Shown here: one piece after another, positions 9,955-21,867 of the stretch | How the letters are laid out: each line of letters starts with the position of its first letter | How positions within the stretch are numbered: the first letter of the stretch is position 1 | Assembly: GCA_022414725.1 (NCBI GenBank) | Contig: CM039463.1 | Span: 20,897,822-20,961,821, forward strand | Direction of reading: 5' to 3' | DNA length: 64,000 bases | DNA from: Microglena sp. YARC | Taxonomy: Eukaryota > Chlorophyta > Chlorophyceae > Chlamydomonadales > Chlamydomonadaceae | Made by a program: the position numbers and the translations under genes | The notes under the pieces: model-generated | Database searches by the model: none | Told to the model about the DNA's origin: nothing | Seen by the model: only the letters and a program-made list of their open reading frames with translations

Positions 9955-12900
9955 CGGTGTTTGGGGTGGTTGAAGGCATGGTTGGTTGTTGGCGTGTTTG
10001 GTGGGGGTCGTTTTTTGTGCGTGTTTTGGGGTGTCTTGTGGGTTGGTGTGAGTGGGTTGGTTTTGGTGGTGGTTGCCGTATTTTGTTGTTGGCGGTGTTT
10101 GGGGGGTTGTTGTTTGGGGTGTATGGTGGGTTGGTGTTTGGTGTTGTTTGGGGTGTTTGGTGGGAGGTATTTTGGTGTGTTTGTCGTGTTTGGTGGTTGG
10201 TGTTTGGTGGGATGGTATTTGGGGTGGGTGGTGTTTGGTGGGTTTTGGTGTTTGGTGGGTAAAGTGTTTGGGGGTGTTTAAAATGGATTGGTATTTGATG
10301 GTGTTTGGGTGTTTGGTTGGTGTTAATAAGGGTGGTTGTTTGGGGTGTTGGTTGGGTTGGTGTATGGTGTTGTTTGGGTGTTTGTGGGTTTGGTGTTTGG
10401 TGGTTGGGGTGTTTGGTGTTTGGTGTTAGGTGTGTTTGGGTGTTTGTGTTTGTAGGTGTTTGGTGTTTGTGTTGTTAGTGGTGTTTAGTGGGTATGTGTA
10501 GGGTTGTGTTTTGGTGGTTGGTATAGTGTTGGTGGTTGGTGTATGTTGTTTGGGTGTTTGGTGGTTTAGTGTGTTTTGGTGTTTAGGTGGGTCGAGGATG
10601 TTTGATGTGGGTTGGGGTGTTTTTGGTGGTTGGCTGTTGGGTTGTTGGTGTGTGGGTGTTAATGTGTTTGGTGGTTTGGTGTTGGTGTGTTTGGGGTTTT
10701 TGGTGGGTTGGATTGTTTGTTTGGGTGTTTGGGGTTGAGTTTGGTGGTTGTGTTAGGGGTGTTTGGTGGTTTGGCTGTTATGGTTTGATGTCAGTTTGAG
10801 GGGGCGTGTTTGGTGGGTGGTTTAGGTGTTAGGCTGTGGGTTGGGGTGTTTGGTGGGTTGATGTTTGTGTTAGTTTGGGGTGTTTGGTGGGTTTGACTGT
10901 GTTTGGGTGTTGTGGGTGTTCGTGTGTTTGGTTGTGTTTGGCTTGTGGTGTGTGTAGGTGTTTGGTGGGATTGGTGTTGTGGGGTGTTTGGGTGTTTTGG
11001 TTTTGTGGGTTTGTGGTGTTTGGTTTGGTCAGGTTGAATGGTTTGTTTTTGGGTGTTTGGGGTTGGTTTTGGTTTATGTTTTGGGTGTTTTGGGGTTGGT
11101 GTTTGGTGTGTTGGGTGTTTGGTTTGTGTTGGTGGTGCTTGGGGTGTTGGTGTGTTGGTGTTTCGTGTTGTTTGGGTGTTTGTGTTGGTTGGTCACGTGG
11201 TGTTTGGGGTGTTTTGGTGGGTTGGTGTTAGTGTGTTGGGGTGTTTGGTGGTTGGTGTAGGTGGTGTTTTGGGTGTTTGGTGTTGGTTTTAGTGGTGGTG
11301 GGTTGTTTGGGTTGGTGTGTTGGGTGTTTGAGTGGGTTGGTGCTGTTGTAGTGGTGTGGGGTTGGTGTTGGTTTGCTGTTGGTTTAGGTGTTTGTTGGTT
11401 AGGTGTTAGGGGCGGCTTGGGGTGTTTGGTGGTTGGGTGTCAGGTGGTGTTGGGGTGTTTCGTGGGTTGGTGTTAGTGGTGTTTGGGTGTTTGGTGGGGT
11501 TGGTGTTAGGTGTTGTTTGGTGTGTTTGGTGGTTGTTGGTTGTTTAGGTGGTTTTCCCGTTTGGGACGTGTTTTGTGGTGTTGGTGTCAGGTGGTGTTTG
11601 GGATGTTTGGTGGGTTGGTGTTAGTGTTGTTTTGGGGTGTTTGGTGGTTGGTGTTTAGGTTGTGTTTGGGGTGTTTGGTGGTTGGTGCAGGTGGTGTTTG
11701 GTGTTTGTGGGTTGGTTTGGTGGTGTTTGGTGGTGGTTTGGTGGGTTGGTGTTAGGCTGGTGGGGGTTGGTGTTTGGTGTTGGTGGTTGGTTTGTTTGGG
11801 TGTTTTGTGGGGTTGGTGTTCAGGTGGTGTTTGGGGTGTCTTGTGGGTTGGTGTTTGGTGGTGGTTGCCGTATTTTGTTGTTGGCAGTGTTTTGGGGGTT
11901 GTTGTTTGGGGTGTTTGGTGGGTTGGTGTTTGTGTTGTTTGGGTGTTTGTGGGATGGTATTGGTGGTGTTGGGTGTTTGTCGTGTTTGGTGGGTTGTGTT
12001 TGGTAGGTTGGTATTTGGTGGGTTGGTGTTTGGTGGGTAAGTGTTTGGGGTGTTTAATGGGTTGGTATTCGATGTTTTTTGGGGTGTTTGGTGGGTTGGT
12101 GTTAGGTGGTGTTTGTGGTGTTTGGTGGGTTGGTGTATGGTGGTGTTTGGGGTGTTTGGTGGGTTGGTGTATGGTGGTGTTTGGGGTGTTTGGTGTGTTG
12201 GTGTTAGGTGGTGGTTGTGGTGTTTGGTGGGTTGTTGTTAGGTGGTGTTTGGGGTGTTTAGTGGGTTAGTGTATGGTGGTGTTTGGGGTGTTTGGTGGGT
12301 TGGTGTATGGTGGTGTTTGTGGTGTTTGGTGGGTTGGTGTTAGGTGTTGTTTGGGGTGTTTGGTGGGTTGATGTTTGATGTTGTTTGGGGTGTTTGGTGG
12401 GTTGGTGTTAGATGTTGTTTCGGGTGTTTGGTGGGTTGGTGTCAGGTTGTGTTGGGTGTTTATGGTGGGATGGTGTTAGTGTTGTTTGGGGTGTTTGGTG
12501 GGTTGGTGTTAGTGGTGTTTGGGGTGTTGGTGGAGTTGATGTTAGGTGGTGGTTGGTGGGTTGGTGGCAAGTGGTGTTTGGGGTGTTTTGTGGGTTGGTT
12601 TTCGGTGGTGTTTGGTGGGTTGGTGTTTGGCGTTGTTTAAGGTGTTTGTGGTTTGTGTTTGGTGTTGTTTGGGGTGTTTGTGTGGTTGGTTTTAGGTGGT
12701 GTTTGGGTGTCTTGTGGGTTGGTGTTAGGTGGGTTTGGTGTTTGGTGGTGGTTGCCGTATTTTGTTGTTGGGGTGTTTGGGGGTTGTTGTTTGGGGTGTT
12801 TGGTGGGTTGATCTTTGGTGTTGTTTGGGGTGTTTGGTGGGATGGTATTTGGTGGTGTTGGGGTGTTTGTCGTGTTTGGTGGTTGGTGTTTGTGGGTTGG

Positions 12901-14533
12901 TATTTGTGGTTGGTGTTTGGTGTTTGGTGTTTGGTGAGAAGTGTTTGGGGTGTTTAATGGGTTGGTATTTTGATGGTGTTTGGTGTGGGTTGGTGTTTAG
13001 GTGGTGTTTGGGTTGTTTGGTGGGTTGGTGTACTGGTGGTGTTTGTGGTGTTTTGGTGGGTTGGTGTATGGTGGTGTTCGGGGTGTTGGTGTGTTGGTGT
13101 TAGTGGTGTTTGTGGTGTTTGGTGGGTTGATGTTAGTGTGTTTGGGGTGTTTGTGGTTGGTGTATGTGTGTTTGGGTGTTTGGTGGGTTGGTGTATGGTG
13201 GTGTTTGGGGTGTTTGGTGGGTGGGTTAGGTGGGTGTTTGGGTGTTTGGTGGGTTGATGTTTGATGTTGTTTTGGGGTGTTTGGTGGGTTGGTTTAGATG
13301 TTGTTTGGGGTGTTTGGTGGGTTTGGTGTCAGGTTGTGTTTGGGGTGTTTGGTGGGTGTGGTGTTAGGTGGTGTTTGGGGTGTTTGGTGGTTGGTGTTTG
13401 GGGTGTTTGTGGTTGTGAGGTGTGTTTGGGGTGTTTGGTGGGTTGAGTGTTGTTTTGGGTGTTTGGTTGGTTGGTGTTTTGGTGTTGGTGTTTGGTGTAT
13501 GGTGTTGTTTGGGGTTGTTTGGTGTTGGGTTTTGTTGGGTGTTGTTTGGGGTGTTTGGTGGTTGGTGTATGGTGTTTGTTTGGGGTGTTTGGTTGTTTGG
13601 TGTGTGTTGTTTGGGTGTTTGGTTGTGGTGTTTGTGGGTTGGTGTTAGGTGGTGTTGGGGTGTTTGGTGGGTTGGTGTCAGGTGCTTGGGGTGTTTGGTG
13701 GGTGTGTCAGGTGGGGTGTTTGGTAGGTTGGTGTCAGGTGGTGTTTGGGGTGTTTTGTGGGTTGCTTTTAGGTGGTGTTTGGGGTGTTTGGTGGGTTGGT
13801 GTCAGGTTGTGTTTGGGGTGTTTGGTGGGTTGGTGTTAGGTGGTGCTTGGGGTGTTTGGTGGGTTGGTGTCAGGTGGTGTTGAGGTATTTATTGGGCTGG
13901 TGTTAGGTGTTGTTTGGGGTGTTTGGTGGGTTGGTGTTAGGTGTTGTTTGGGGTGTTTGGTGGGTTCGTGTTTGGTGTAGTTTGGGGTGTTTGGTGGGTT
14001 GGTGTTTGGTGTTGTTTGGGGTGTTTGGTGGGCTGGTGTTTGGTGTTGTTTGGGGTGTTTGGTGGGTTGGTTTTAGGTGGTGCTTGGGGTGTTTGGTGGG
14101 TTGGTGTTTGGTGTTGTTTGGGGTGTTTGGTGGGTTGGCGTTGCTGTTGTTTGGGTGTTGGTGGTGGTGTTAGGTGGTGTTTGGGGTGTTTGGTGGTGTT
14201 TGGTGTCAGGTGGTGTAGGGTGTGGTGGTTTGGTGTTAGGGGTGTTTGGTGGGTTGTGGTGGGTGTTTGGTGGGTTGTTTGGTGTGTTTTGGGGGTTGGT
14301 GTTGGTGGTGTTTGGGGTGTTTGTTGGGTTGGTGTTTGGGGTGTTGGTGGGGTTGGTGTGTGTTCGGATGTTTAGTGGGTTGGTGTTTGGTGTTGTTTGG
14401 GTTTGTTTGGTGGGTGTTTGTGATTGGTGGTGTGTGGGGTGTTTGTTTTAGGTGGTGGTTCGCATATTTGGTGGGTTGGTGTTTGGGGTGTTTGGTGGTG
14501 TTTGGGGTGTTTGGTGGTGTTTGGGGTGTTTGG
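9955..14533. repeat. 4.6-kb G/T-only tandem array
   Basis: The plus strand is built from GGTGTTTGG, GGGGTGTTTGGTGGGTTGG and TGTTAGGTGGTG, with a basic unit of about 34 bp and higher-order copies. A and C are nearly absent. It is most regular at 12,000-14,300. Three longer units contain GTGGTTGCCGTATTTTGTTG (about 10,070, 11,865 and 12,750). The hydrophobic Gly/Val/Trp frames through it are compositional. The minus strand carries recurrent CACCTAACACC motifs. Confidence 0.9.
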
Positions 14534-14705
14534 TGGTTGGCCTCAGAGCAAGCAAACGGGCTGGCCCCCTCAACCCCATGCCTAGTCATTATTCGTAACA
14601 TTTTTTTATTTGTTTATCTATCTATCTATCTATTTATTTTTTTATTTTTTATTTATTTATTCATTGATTTATTCATTGATTTATCTATTTATCTACTTGT
14701 GTGTG
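14534..14705 (+). repeat. Short dispersed repeat with a TATC/TTTA tail
   Basis: CAGAGCAAGCAAACGGGCTG followed by GCCCCCTCAACCCCATGCC matches a short element also seen at about 30,830 (reverse), 56,690, 56,990, 57,950 (reverse), 58,795 and 59,130. Here it runs into a TTTA/TATC-rich tail to 14,705, a retroposon-like layout. Confidence 0.65.
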
Positions 14706-14888
14706 CCTCTTCTATATAAATATATCGCTCTGTGCAACCCACTCATTCCCTCTCTGTGCACTTGGACACAAATTAAGACTGTCGACACCTGAGTTATTAC
14801 ATTCTGTTCACATGAGTGTGGTGTAGTAGCATGTATGCTACATTAGGAGGGTTTACCCTGGCCTGAGCTAGCTATATGGTCTGGGCCT

Positions 14889-15015
14889 GCGCGACCCAGG
14901 TGCGACCCAGGGCACAAATCACTCACTCGCGGTCGCACTTCGTGGCGACCAAGGGCCCATTTCGCCCTAAACTCGCACACCTGAGGGTCGCACGGGGGTC
15001 GCACCTGGGTCGCGC
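14889..15015. repeat. Foldback element with perfect 20-bp inverted ends
   Basis: GCGCGACCCAGGTGCGACCC at 14889-14908 is the exact reverse complement of 14996-15015. Between them, GGTCGCACTTCGTGGCGACC (14931-14950) forms a second, smaller hairpin, and GTCGCAC also recurs. The whole would fold into a cruciform or a transcript hairpin. Confidence 0.85.
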
Positions 15016-15324
15016 TCAGAAAAAACTGAGGTTTACCCATGGCTAAAGCTATAACTCACACGAACATGTACACACATACACAAACACACGCACATCGAAC
15101 CCTGACTCCCCCCCCTTAAGCTAATAGCTACACTGTCACCCACCTTGAGCTAAGCCTGGGCTTTATTAAGCATACGCTTGGGGTTACCCACAGGGATTTT
15201 GTTTATAAATATTTAAGTGGTTTTTTTTTGGGCTAGCGTAATGGAATTAGGCCAACTCCAGGACAGCGTTTTTTGGTTTTAAAGTTTTAAAGCCATTTAG
15301 GGTGGCTGGGAGTGGGAATTATAG

Positions 15325-15392
15325 CAGCAATTTGGCCAAAACGGTTTCAAAAGTAGCGATCGCTATGTATAGCGGAAAAAATCTGGTTACAC
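15325..15392 (+). repeat. Dispersed repeat, copy 1, with palindrome AGCGATCGCT
   Basis: The sequence CCAAAACGGTTTCAAAAGTA followed by GCGATCGCTATGTATAGCGG recurs as CCAAAACAGGGTCAAAAGTA plus GCGTTCGCTAAATATAGCGG at about 26,704-26,745, also in non-coding DNA. The function is unknown. Confidence 0.6.
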
Positions 15393-15791
15393 ATGGTTCC
15401 TCTGCCCGCAGACAGTGAGCAGCCTGAAGGCTGAGAGATAGGAACCGGCATATCATGTGATGTTTACCAAAGGTGAATATGATGTCATGTGATATCGTAC
15501 ACATTTATCATGTGCTATCGTATATAAATGGTAACTTAAGCCTTAATGGTCATCATATGATATCAGTGCACAGTGTTGGAGCCCATTGCAAGCGTCACAC
15601 AGTTTGCAAGGATGGCGCCAAGCATGAACCTGGGAGGGGAGGTGTGTGTGTGTGGTGGTGGTGGTGGGGGGGGGGGGGCGTCAGGGAGAGGCATAATACA
15701 GGGTTAGTGCAAGTGTTGGACCTTTAGCCTTGATGATATCATAGTGATGACATGATGGGTCATATAGCCGTTCCCCTTCTGATAGGCCAGT

Positions 15792-15975
15792 AAAGAGAAC
15801 GCCCTGGTGGGCGTGGGTATTAAGGGATCCCCGTCTTAGGGCGGTAGAGAATGGGCTGCTACTTAACCTGGACAAAGCTACCATGGTGGTTGACAGCGAC
15901 CGCGAACTCTAAAGCGCACCCGTAGGAATTCGGACCCAGCACCTTCATCTGTTCAACGAGCTCGACCATTAAACC
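15792..15975 (-). mobile_element. tRNA-derived SINE, copy 1
   Basis: Read on the minus strand, the element starts with an A-box-like TTTAATGGTCGAGC and a B-box-like GGTCCGAATTCC. A body shared with three other copies follows (GACAGC... , ACCATGGTAGCTT, GTCCAGGTTAAGTAG, CCACGCCCACCAGGGCGTT). All four copies in the window share this orientation. Confidence 0.8.
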
Positions 15976-16216
15976 AAACAGGATCCTGATAGACCTTAAT
16001 CAAGCCGTGGTGGTAGAGAAGTTAGTGAACGTGTTTGTGTGTGCCTTTGTGCATATGTGCTGTGTGTGTTAGTGTGAATGTGTGTGTGTTTGTGTGTATG
16101 TGCTGTGTGTGTTTGTGTGAATGTGTTTGTGTGTATGTGATCAGGATCCTGATAGACCTTATTTAAAACATGCCCTCTTGTGCATGTGTAGGAGAGGCTA
16201 GCCGGGGTTAGCCAGC

Positions 16217-16264
16217 CGGGGGTGGGGGTTAGGGTTTGGGTTTAGGGGGTTAGGGTTTAGGGGT
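16217..16264 (+). repeat. Short TTTAGGG-like tract
   Basis: About 45 bp of GTTAGGGTTTGGGTTTAGG followed by GGGTTAGGGTTTAGGGG resembles degenerate plant/green-algal telomere repeat. It is too short and internal to be a chromosome end. Confidence 0.6.
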
Positions 16265-16830
16265 ATCAGCTTATACACTTCAAGAGTAGAGAGATACTCG
16301 CAGCGGTCAAACGCGCCAATCTTTACACGGAGATGAGAATGATTTACAGCGTCTGGAGAACCACAAAAAGACACCAGCGGTGAAGGGCGAAAGCGGGAAC
16401 CTAATCAGGGTACAGGTATACAGCGCGTGTCAGAAGGGACCGGGCGCAGCTACAGGAAGCTGTCACTGTGTCATGAAGGATGACACAGCCTACGGGAAGC
16501 TAACACAGTACAGACAGAAAATAAGTTACTGTCTGTAGCTATAGTTCTAAGGAAGTACAGTAGTAGTCACCAAGACATAAAACGATTGAGTGAACCGCAA
16601 TTGATGCTGATAAGGGGTAAGCGGTTACCCCCAGCCTGGCAAACCCCGGGCTAGCTTCCCCCCTCCCTGTGCATGCCCTGCATTGAGGATACCCCACCAA
16701 CAAGTAAGTCCTTGTCATACTGTGAGCGGTCACTATGTCTGAAAGGATGAATGACCTCACTGGCCCACACAACCACCACCACCAACTGGTCTGGTCAACA
16801 TGTTTCGGTACGCCGTGCATACCTCGCATT
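16265..16830. other. Unique non-coding stretch before the first oxygenase exon array
   Basis: No supported exon. Around 16,440-16,560 it has several short repeats (AGCTACAGGAAGCTG, CTACGGGAAGCTAACACAG). At about 16,665-16,700 the sequence GCATGCCCTGCATTGAGGAT followed by ACCCCACC resembles the acceptor and 5' edge of the 18,613 exon in decayed form. Confidence 0.4.
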
Positions 16831-16835
16831 CCTCT

Positions 16836-16972
16836 TCTGTATGAATCACTCTTCTGTATGAATCACTCTTCTTTATGAATCATTCTTCTGTATGAATCAC
16901 TCTTCTATATGAATCACTCTTCTGTATGAATCACTCTTCTGTATGAATCACTCTTCTGTATGAATCACTCTC
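16836..16972 (+). repeat. 17-bp tandem repeat, about 8 copies
   Basis: The unit CTCTTCTGTATGAATCA is repeated head to tail with few changes. It is followed by CTCTGCCACCCACTCATTC, a motif that recurs in the array at 17,570-18,590. Confidence 0.85.
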
Positions 16973-17049
16973 TGCCACCCACTCATTCTCTCTCTGTGCA
17001 TCCACCCACTGCATGTAAGCCACGCACAGGCATGCCCGATGCAGGATAG

Positions 17050-17356
17050 CACTCATGGGGCTACCCTGCATTGAGGACACCCCAGCCTGTAACTGATTCA
17101 CGTCCTAGTACGCCGTGCATCAGTGTCTTACCTTCAGCTAAACGCAGTCACTTGACCTACCATCACCACCTCCACCACCACCACCAAACACCCACCAACA
17201 AGCACACACCCCCACCCCCCACACCTCCACCCCCACCACACACTTACCAACAAGCACACATACCACCAGCCCCTACCACCACCACCAATACCACCACCGT
17301 ACCCAGCCTGTAACTGGTTCGCGTCCTGGTATGGGGCTGTGCAATGCATTGTTTTA
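17050..17356 (+). repeat. Decayed 5'-edge copies of the 18,613 exon plus a CCACCA array
   Basis: ACCCTGCATTGAGGACACCC, then CAGCCTGTAACTGATTCACG and TCCTAGTACGCCGTGCA, aligns with the exon acceptor and start (CCCTGCAGTGCGGACTCCCC, CAGCCTTCAACTGGTTCAAG). A further partial copy starts at about 17,305. Between them lies CCACCACCA-rich sequence (17,160-17,300). Confidence 0.7.
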
Positions 17357-17541
17357 CTTTCAGCTAAACACAGCAGCTTCTAGGCAGCTCCCCTGACTGG
17401 CTATCCAGGCAAAGCTAATGCAACCTAGCGTGTTTGGAAGCTGACAGAATCCGATGGCCAGAACTGTCAAAATCTTGGGGCCTAGCCCAGTGGCTGGCTC
17501 AGGGAGCTGCCTAGAAGTTGCTGGTCATAGCTGAAAAGAAG
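17357..17541 (+). mobile_element. MITE, about 185 bp
   Basis: The left end CTTTCAGCTAAACACAGCAG, CTTCTAGGCAGCTCCC is the inverted complement of the right end (GGGAGCTGCCTAGAAGTTG ... TAGCTGAAAAG), giving terminal inverted repeats of about 40 bp. The interior carries the family core GAAGCTGACAGAATC. There is no coding capacity. Confidence 0.85.
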
Positions 17542-17569
17542 AACTACGCCGTGCACCCCACGTATGCCT

Positions 17570-18595
17570 CTTCTGTATGAATCATTCTCTGCCACCCACC
17601 CATTCCCTCTCTGTGCATCCACCCCATTGCATGCTATTAACGCATAAGCTACATATGGGGCTGTGCATGGGCTACGCATGGGACTACCCACGCATGCAAG
17701 CCACTCTCTGCAACCCACTGCATGCTACCCACTGCTTGCTACCCACGCGCGGGCTATGAATGGGGCTACGCATGGGACTACCACGCATGTAAGCCACTCT
17801 CTGCAACCCACTGCATGCTACCCACTGCTTGCTACCGGCATGCGCATGGGCTATGAATGGGGCTACGCATGGGACTACCACGCATGTAAGCCACTCTCTG
17901 CAACCCACTGCATGCTACCCACTGCTTGCTACCCATGCGCGGGCTATGAATGGGGCTACGCATGGGACTACCCACGCATGCAAGCCACTCTCTGCAACCC
18001 ACTGCATGCTACCCACTGCTTGCTACCCACGTGCAGGCTATGAATGGGGCTACGCATGCGGCTACGCATAGGGCTACCCACGCATGTAAGCCACTCTCTG
18101 CAACCCACTGCATGCTACCCACTGCTTGCTACCCACGCGCGGGCTATGAATGGGGCTACGCATGCGGCTACGCATAGGGCCACCCACGCATGTAAGCCAC
18201 TCTCTGCAACCCACTGCATGCTACCCACGCGCGGGCTATGAATGGGGCTACGCATGGGGCTACCCACGCATGTAAGCCACTCTCTGCAACCCACTGAATG
18301 CTACCCACTGCTTGCTACCCACGCTCGGGCTATGAATGGAACTACGCATGGGGCTACGCATAGGGCTACCCACGCATGCAACGCACTCTCTGCAACCCAC
18401 TGAATGCTACCCACTGCTTGCTACCCACGCTCGGGCTATGAATGGGGCTACGCATGTAAGCCACTCTCTGCAACCCACTGAATGCTACCCACTGCTTGCT
18501 ACCCAAGCACGGGCTATGAATGGGGCTAGGCATGGGGCTACTAATAGGGCTACCCACGCATGCAACGCATTCTCTGCAACCCGCCCATTCTCTCT
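17570..18595 (+). repeat. About 95-110-bp tandem array in the oxygenase gene's 5' region
   Basis: The unit contains AAGCCACTCTCTGCAACCCA, CTGCATGCTACCCACTGCTT, GCTACCCACGCGCGGGCTAT and GAATGGGGCTACGCATGGG. About nine copies. The last one leads into CTCTCTGTGCTTGCCCTGCAG, the acceptor of the 18,613 exon, so the array includes its upstream intron sequence. Confidence 0.85.
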
Positions 18596-18612
18596 CTGTG
18601 CTTGCCCTGCAG

Positions 18613-18836
18613 TGCGGACTCCCCAGCCTTCAACTGGTTCAAGTCTTGGTACGCTGTGCACCTAGTCCACAACCTGGACAAGGACCGTCCGCATGGAATC
18701 ACGCTTCTCGGGCGCAGATACGTTGTGTGGTGGGAGGCAGAGGCAGCAGGGGAGTCAAGTACCTCAGAGGTGCTTGGATCAGGTGCCTGGCGGTGCTTTG
18801 ACGATGCCTGCCCTCACCGCCTGGCACCCCTCAGTG
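18613..18836 (+). CDS. Oxygenase exon A: first half of Rieske domain
   Basis: Acceptor CCCTGCAG, donor AGTG|GTGAGTG. It encodes [18 protein letters not shown] through [10 protein letters not shown] to [19 protein letters not shown] supplies the first Cys and His of the [2Fe-2S] site. It begins with the third base of a split codon and ends after the first base of the next (phase 1), which joins exon B to give [10 protein letters not shown]. Confidence 0.92.
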
Positions 18837-19828
18837 GTGAGTGATGTGTGTGCGCAGATAAGCAGATCCGTAGTGTGGTGGGAGGCAAAAGCAGCAGGGG
18901 AGTCGAGTACCTCAGGTGCATGGATCAGGTGCCTGGCGGTGCTTTGACGATGCCTGCCCGCACCGCCTGGCTCCCCTCAGTGGTGAGTGATGCGTGGGCG
19001 CAGATGTGTAGATATGTAGTGTGGTGGGAGGAAAAGGCAGCTGGGTACTTGAGTGCCTCTGAGTCAGGTGCTTGGTGTTGCCTACCCGCACCACCTGGAA
19101 CCCTCAGTGGTGAGTGATGCGTGGGCGTAGATGTGTAGATACGTAGTGTGGTAGAAGGTAAAGGAAGCAGGGGAATCTAGTATCTCTGATTCGGTAGCTT
19201 TGATGATGCCTGCCCGCACCGCCTGGCACCCATCAGTGGTGAGTGATGGGTGTGCGTTGATATGTAGATACGTAGTGTGGTGGGATGCAAAAGCAGCAGG
19301 AGACTCTAGTACCTCTGAGTCAAGTGCTTGGCAGTGCTTCGATGATGCCTGCCCGCACCGCCTGGCCCCAATCAGTGGTGAGTGATGCGTGGGCTCAGAT
19401 ATGTTGTGTGGTGGGAGGCACACGCAACAGGTACTCGAGGTGCTTGGCGGTGCTGTGATGATGCCTGCCCGCACCGCCTAGCTCCCCTCACTGGTGAGTG
19501 ATGTGTTGACGCAGATGCGTAGATACGGTACATAGTGTGGTGGGAGGCAGAAGGCAGCAGGGGACTTGAGTGCATCTGAGTCAGGTGCTTGGCGGTGCTT
19601 TGATGACGCCTGCCCGCACTGCGTGCAATAAACAAGCAATTGAACCCTGCTCACTTCCCTTCGTACCCCCCCCCCCCCCCCCCCCAACCCCCAACCCCAA
19701 CCCAGTTTCCTCCTTCCTATCCCCTCCCTCTTTTTTGTCTGTCATGCAGAGGGAAGGATTGAGTCTGATGGAACTCTGCAATGCTCGTACCATGGTTGGA
19801 GGTAAGGCGTTATTTTTAATCGTTGTAA

Positions 19829-19873
<45 letters not shown>

Positions 19874-20964
19874 TATATTTACATATTTATTTGTTTGTTT
19901 GTTTTGTTTGTTTGTTTATTTATTTGTAAGCTTGATTCTTACCATGGTTGGAGGTAAGGTGTTGCTTTAATTGTTGTAAGCTTTATATTTTTTTTTTTTT
20001 TTTTTTTTTATTTGTAAGCTTGATTCGTACCATGGTTGGAGGCAAGGCGTTACTTCAATTTGTGTAAGTTTTTCTTTCTTCTTCTTTGCTTTATTTGATT
20101 AAGATTGATTCGTACCATGGTTGGAGGTAAGGCGATATTTACAATCGATAGATTCTGGTTGATTCTGGTTGATTCTGGCTGATTTTTTGTTGATTCTGGT
20201 TGGTTCTGGTTGATTTCTGTTGATTCTGGTTGATTCTGGTTAACTAAATGAGGCTGTTTGGTTGATTCAGTTTGATTCTGGTTGTTCCAGGTTGATTCAT
20301 TGAGGCCGACTGGTCGATTCTGGTTGATTGATTGAAGCCATCTAATTGATAATTGTCGAATCTGGTTAATTAAATGAGGCTGTTAGGTTGTTTAAGTTTC
20401 AGTCTGTTTGTTCCAGGTTGATTCATTGAGGCCGGCTGGTTGATTCTGGTTGATTATTTGAAGCTGCCTAATTGATTATTGTCGATTCTGGTTGATTGAA
20501 TGAGGCTGTTTGGTTGATTCAGGTTGATTCATTGAGGCCGACTGGTTGTTTCTTGTCTATTCTGGTTGATTCATTGAGGCCGACTGGTTGTTTCTTGTCT
20601 ATTCTTGTTGATTCATTGAGGCTGACTGGTTGTTTATTGTTGATTCTGGTTGATTCATTGAGGCAGACTGGTTGTTTCTTGTTGATTCTGGTTGATTCAT
20701 TGAGGCTGACTGGTTGTTTATTGTTGATTTTGGTTGATTCAGATTGATTCAATAAGGCTGTCTAATTGATTCTGGTTGATTCTGGTTGATTCATTCTGGC
20801 AAGTGCACCACAATCCCCCAGGCACAGGACAGCCGTGCTGCCACCACCATATGCAGCAGCCTCTTCCGTCATTTCCATTCTCCTCCTCCATCCCCTCCTC
20901 CTCCTCCTCTTCCTCCTCCACGTCCACCGACATCATCATTATCATTATCATTATCATTATCATT

Positions 20965-21025
<61 letters not shown>

Positions 21026-21835
21026 ACATCATCATCATCACCATCATCATCACCATCACCATCACCATCACCATCACCATCATCATCATCATCATCATCA
21101 TCCTCATCATCATCATCATCATCACCATCATCATCATCAGCAGCAGCAGCAGCAGCATCATCATCATCAACAACATCATCATCATCATCACCATTATCAT
21201 CACCACCACCACTACCACCACCATTACCATCATCATCATCATCATCACCTTATCACCCTCCTCCACTGTCACAGGTTTGGTTGCTGTGCCAAGTGCTCCA
21301 CCACCACCACATGCAGTAGCCTTTCCCCCCAATTCCAATCCTGCTCATCATCATCATCATCATCATCATCACCCTCACCCTCACCCCCACCATCATCGAC
21401 CACCATCGACCATTATTGACCATTCTCTCAGGACAGCTGTGCAGCCACCACCACATGCAGCAGCCTTTCCCCCCAATTCCATTCTCCTCCTCCTCCACCC
21501 ACATCATCATTATCATCATCATCACCCTCCCACCTCCACTGTCACAGGTTTGGTGGCTCGGGCAAGTGCACCACCGTCCCACAGCCACAGGACAGCTGTG
21601 CTGCCACCACCACCTGCCGTAGCCTTTCCCCCCAATTCCAATCCTGCTCATCATCATGACCACCCTCAATCTCACCCCCACCATCGTCCACCATTATTTA
21701 CCATTATTTACCATTATCGTAGCTCTATCGTAGCTTCAGTGGCCCTGGCAAGTGCACCACCATCCCACAGGCACAGGACTGCCGTGCAGCCACCACCACC
21801 TGCAGCAGCCTTTCCCCCCAATTCCATTCTCCTCC

Positions 21836-21867
<32 letters not shown>

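Noticed and set aside
9880..14451. Many Gly/Val/Trp/Cys-rich 60-200-codon frames
   Set aside because: The G/T array lacks stop codons in most frames, and overlapping frames are equally open.
16217..16264. Telomere or chromosome end
   Set aside because: Only about 45 bp, degenerate, and flanked by unique sequence and genes on both sides.
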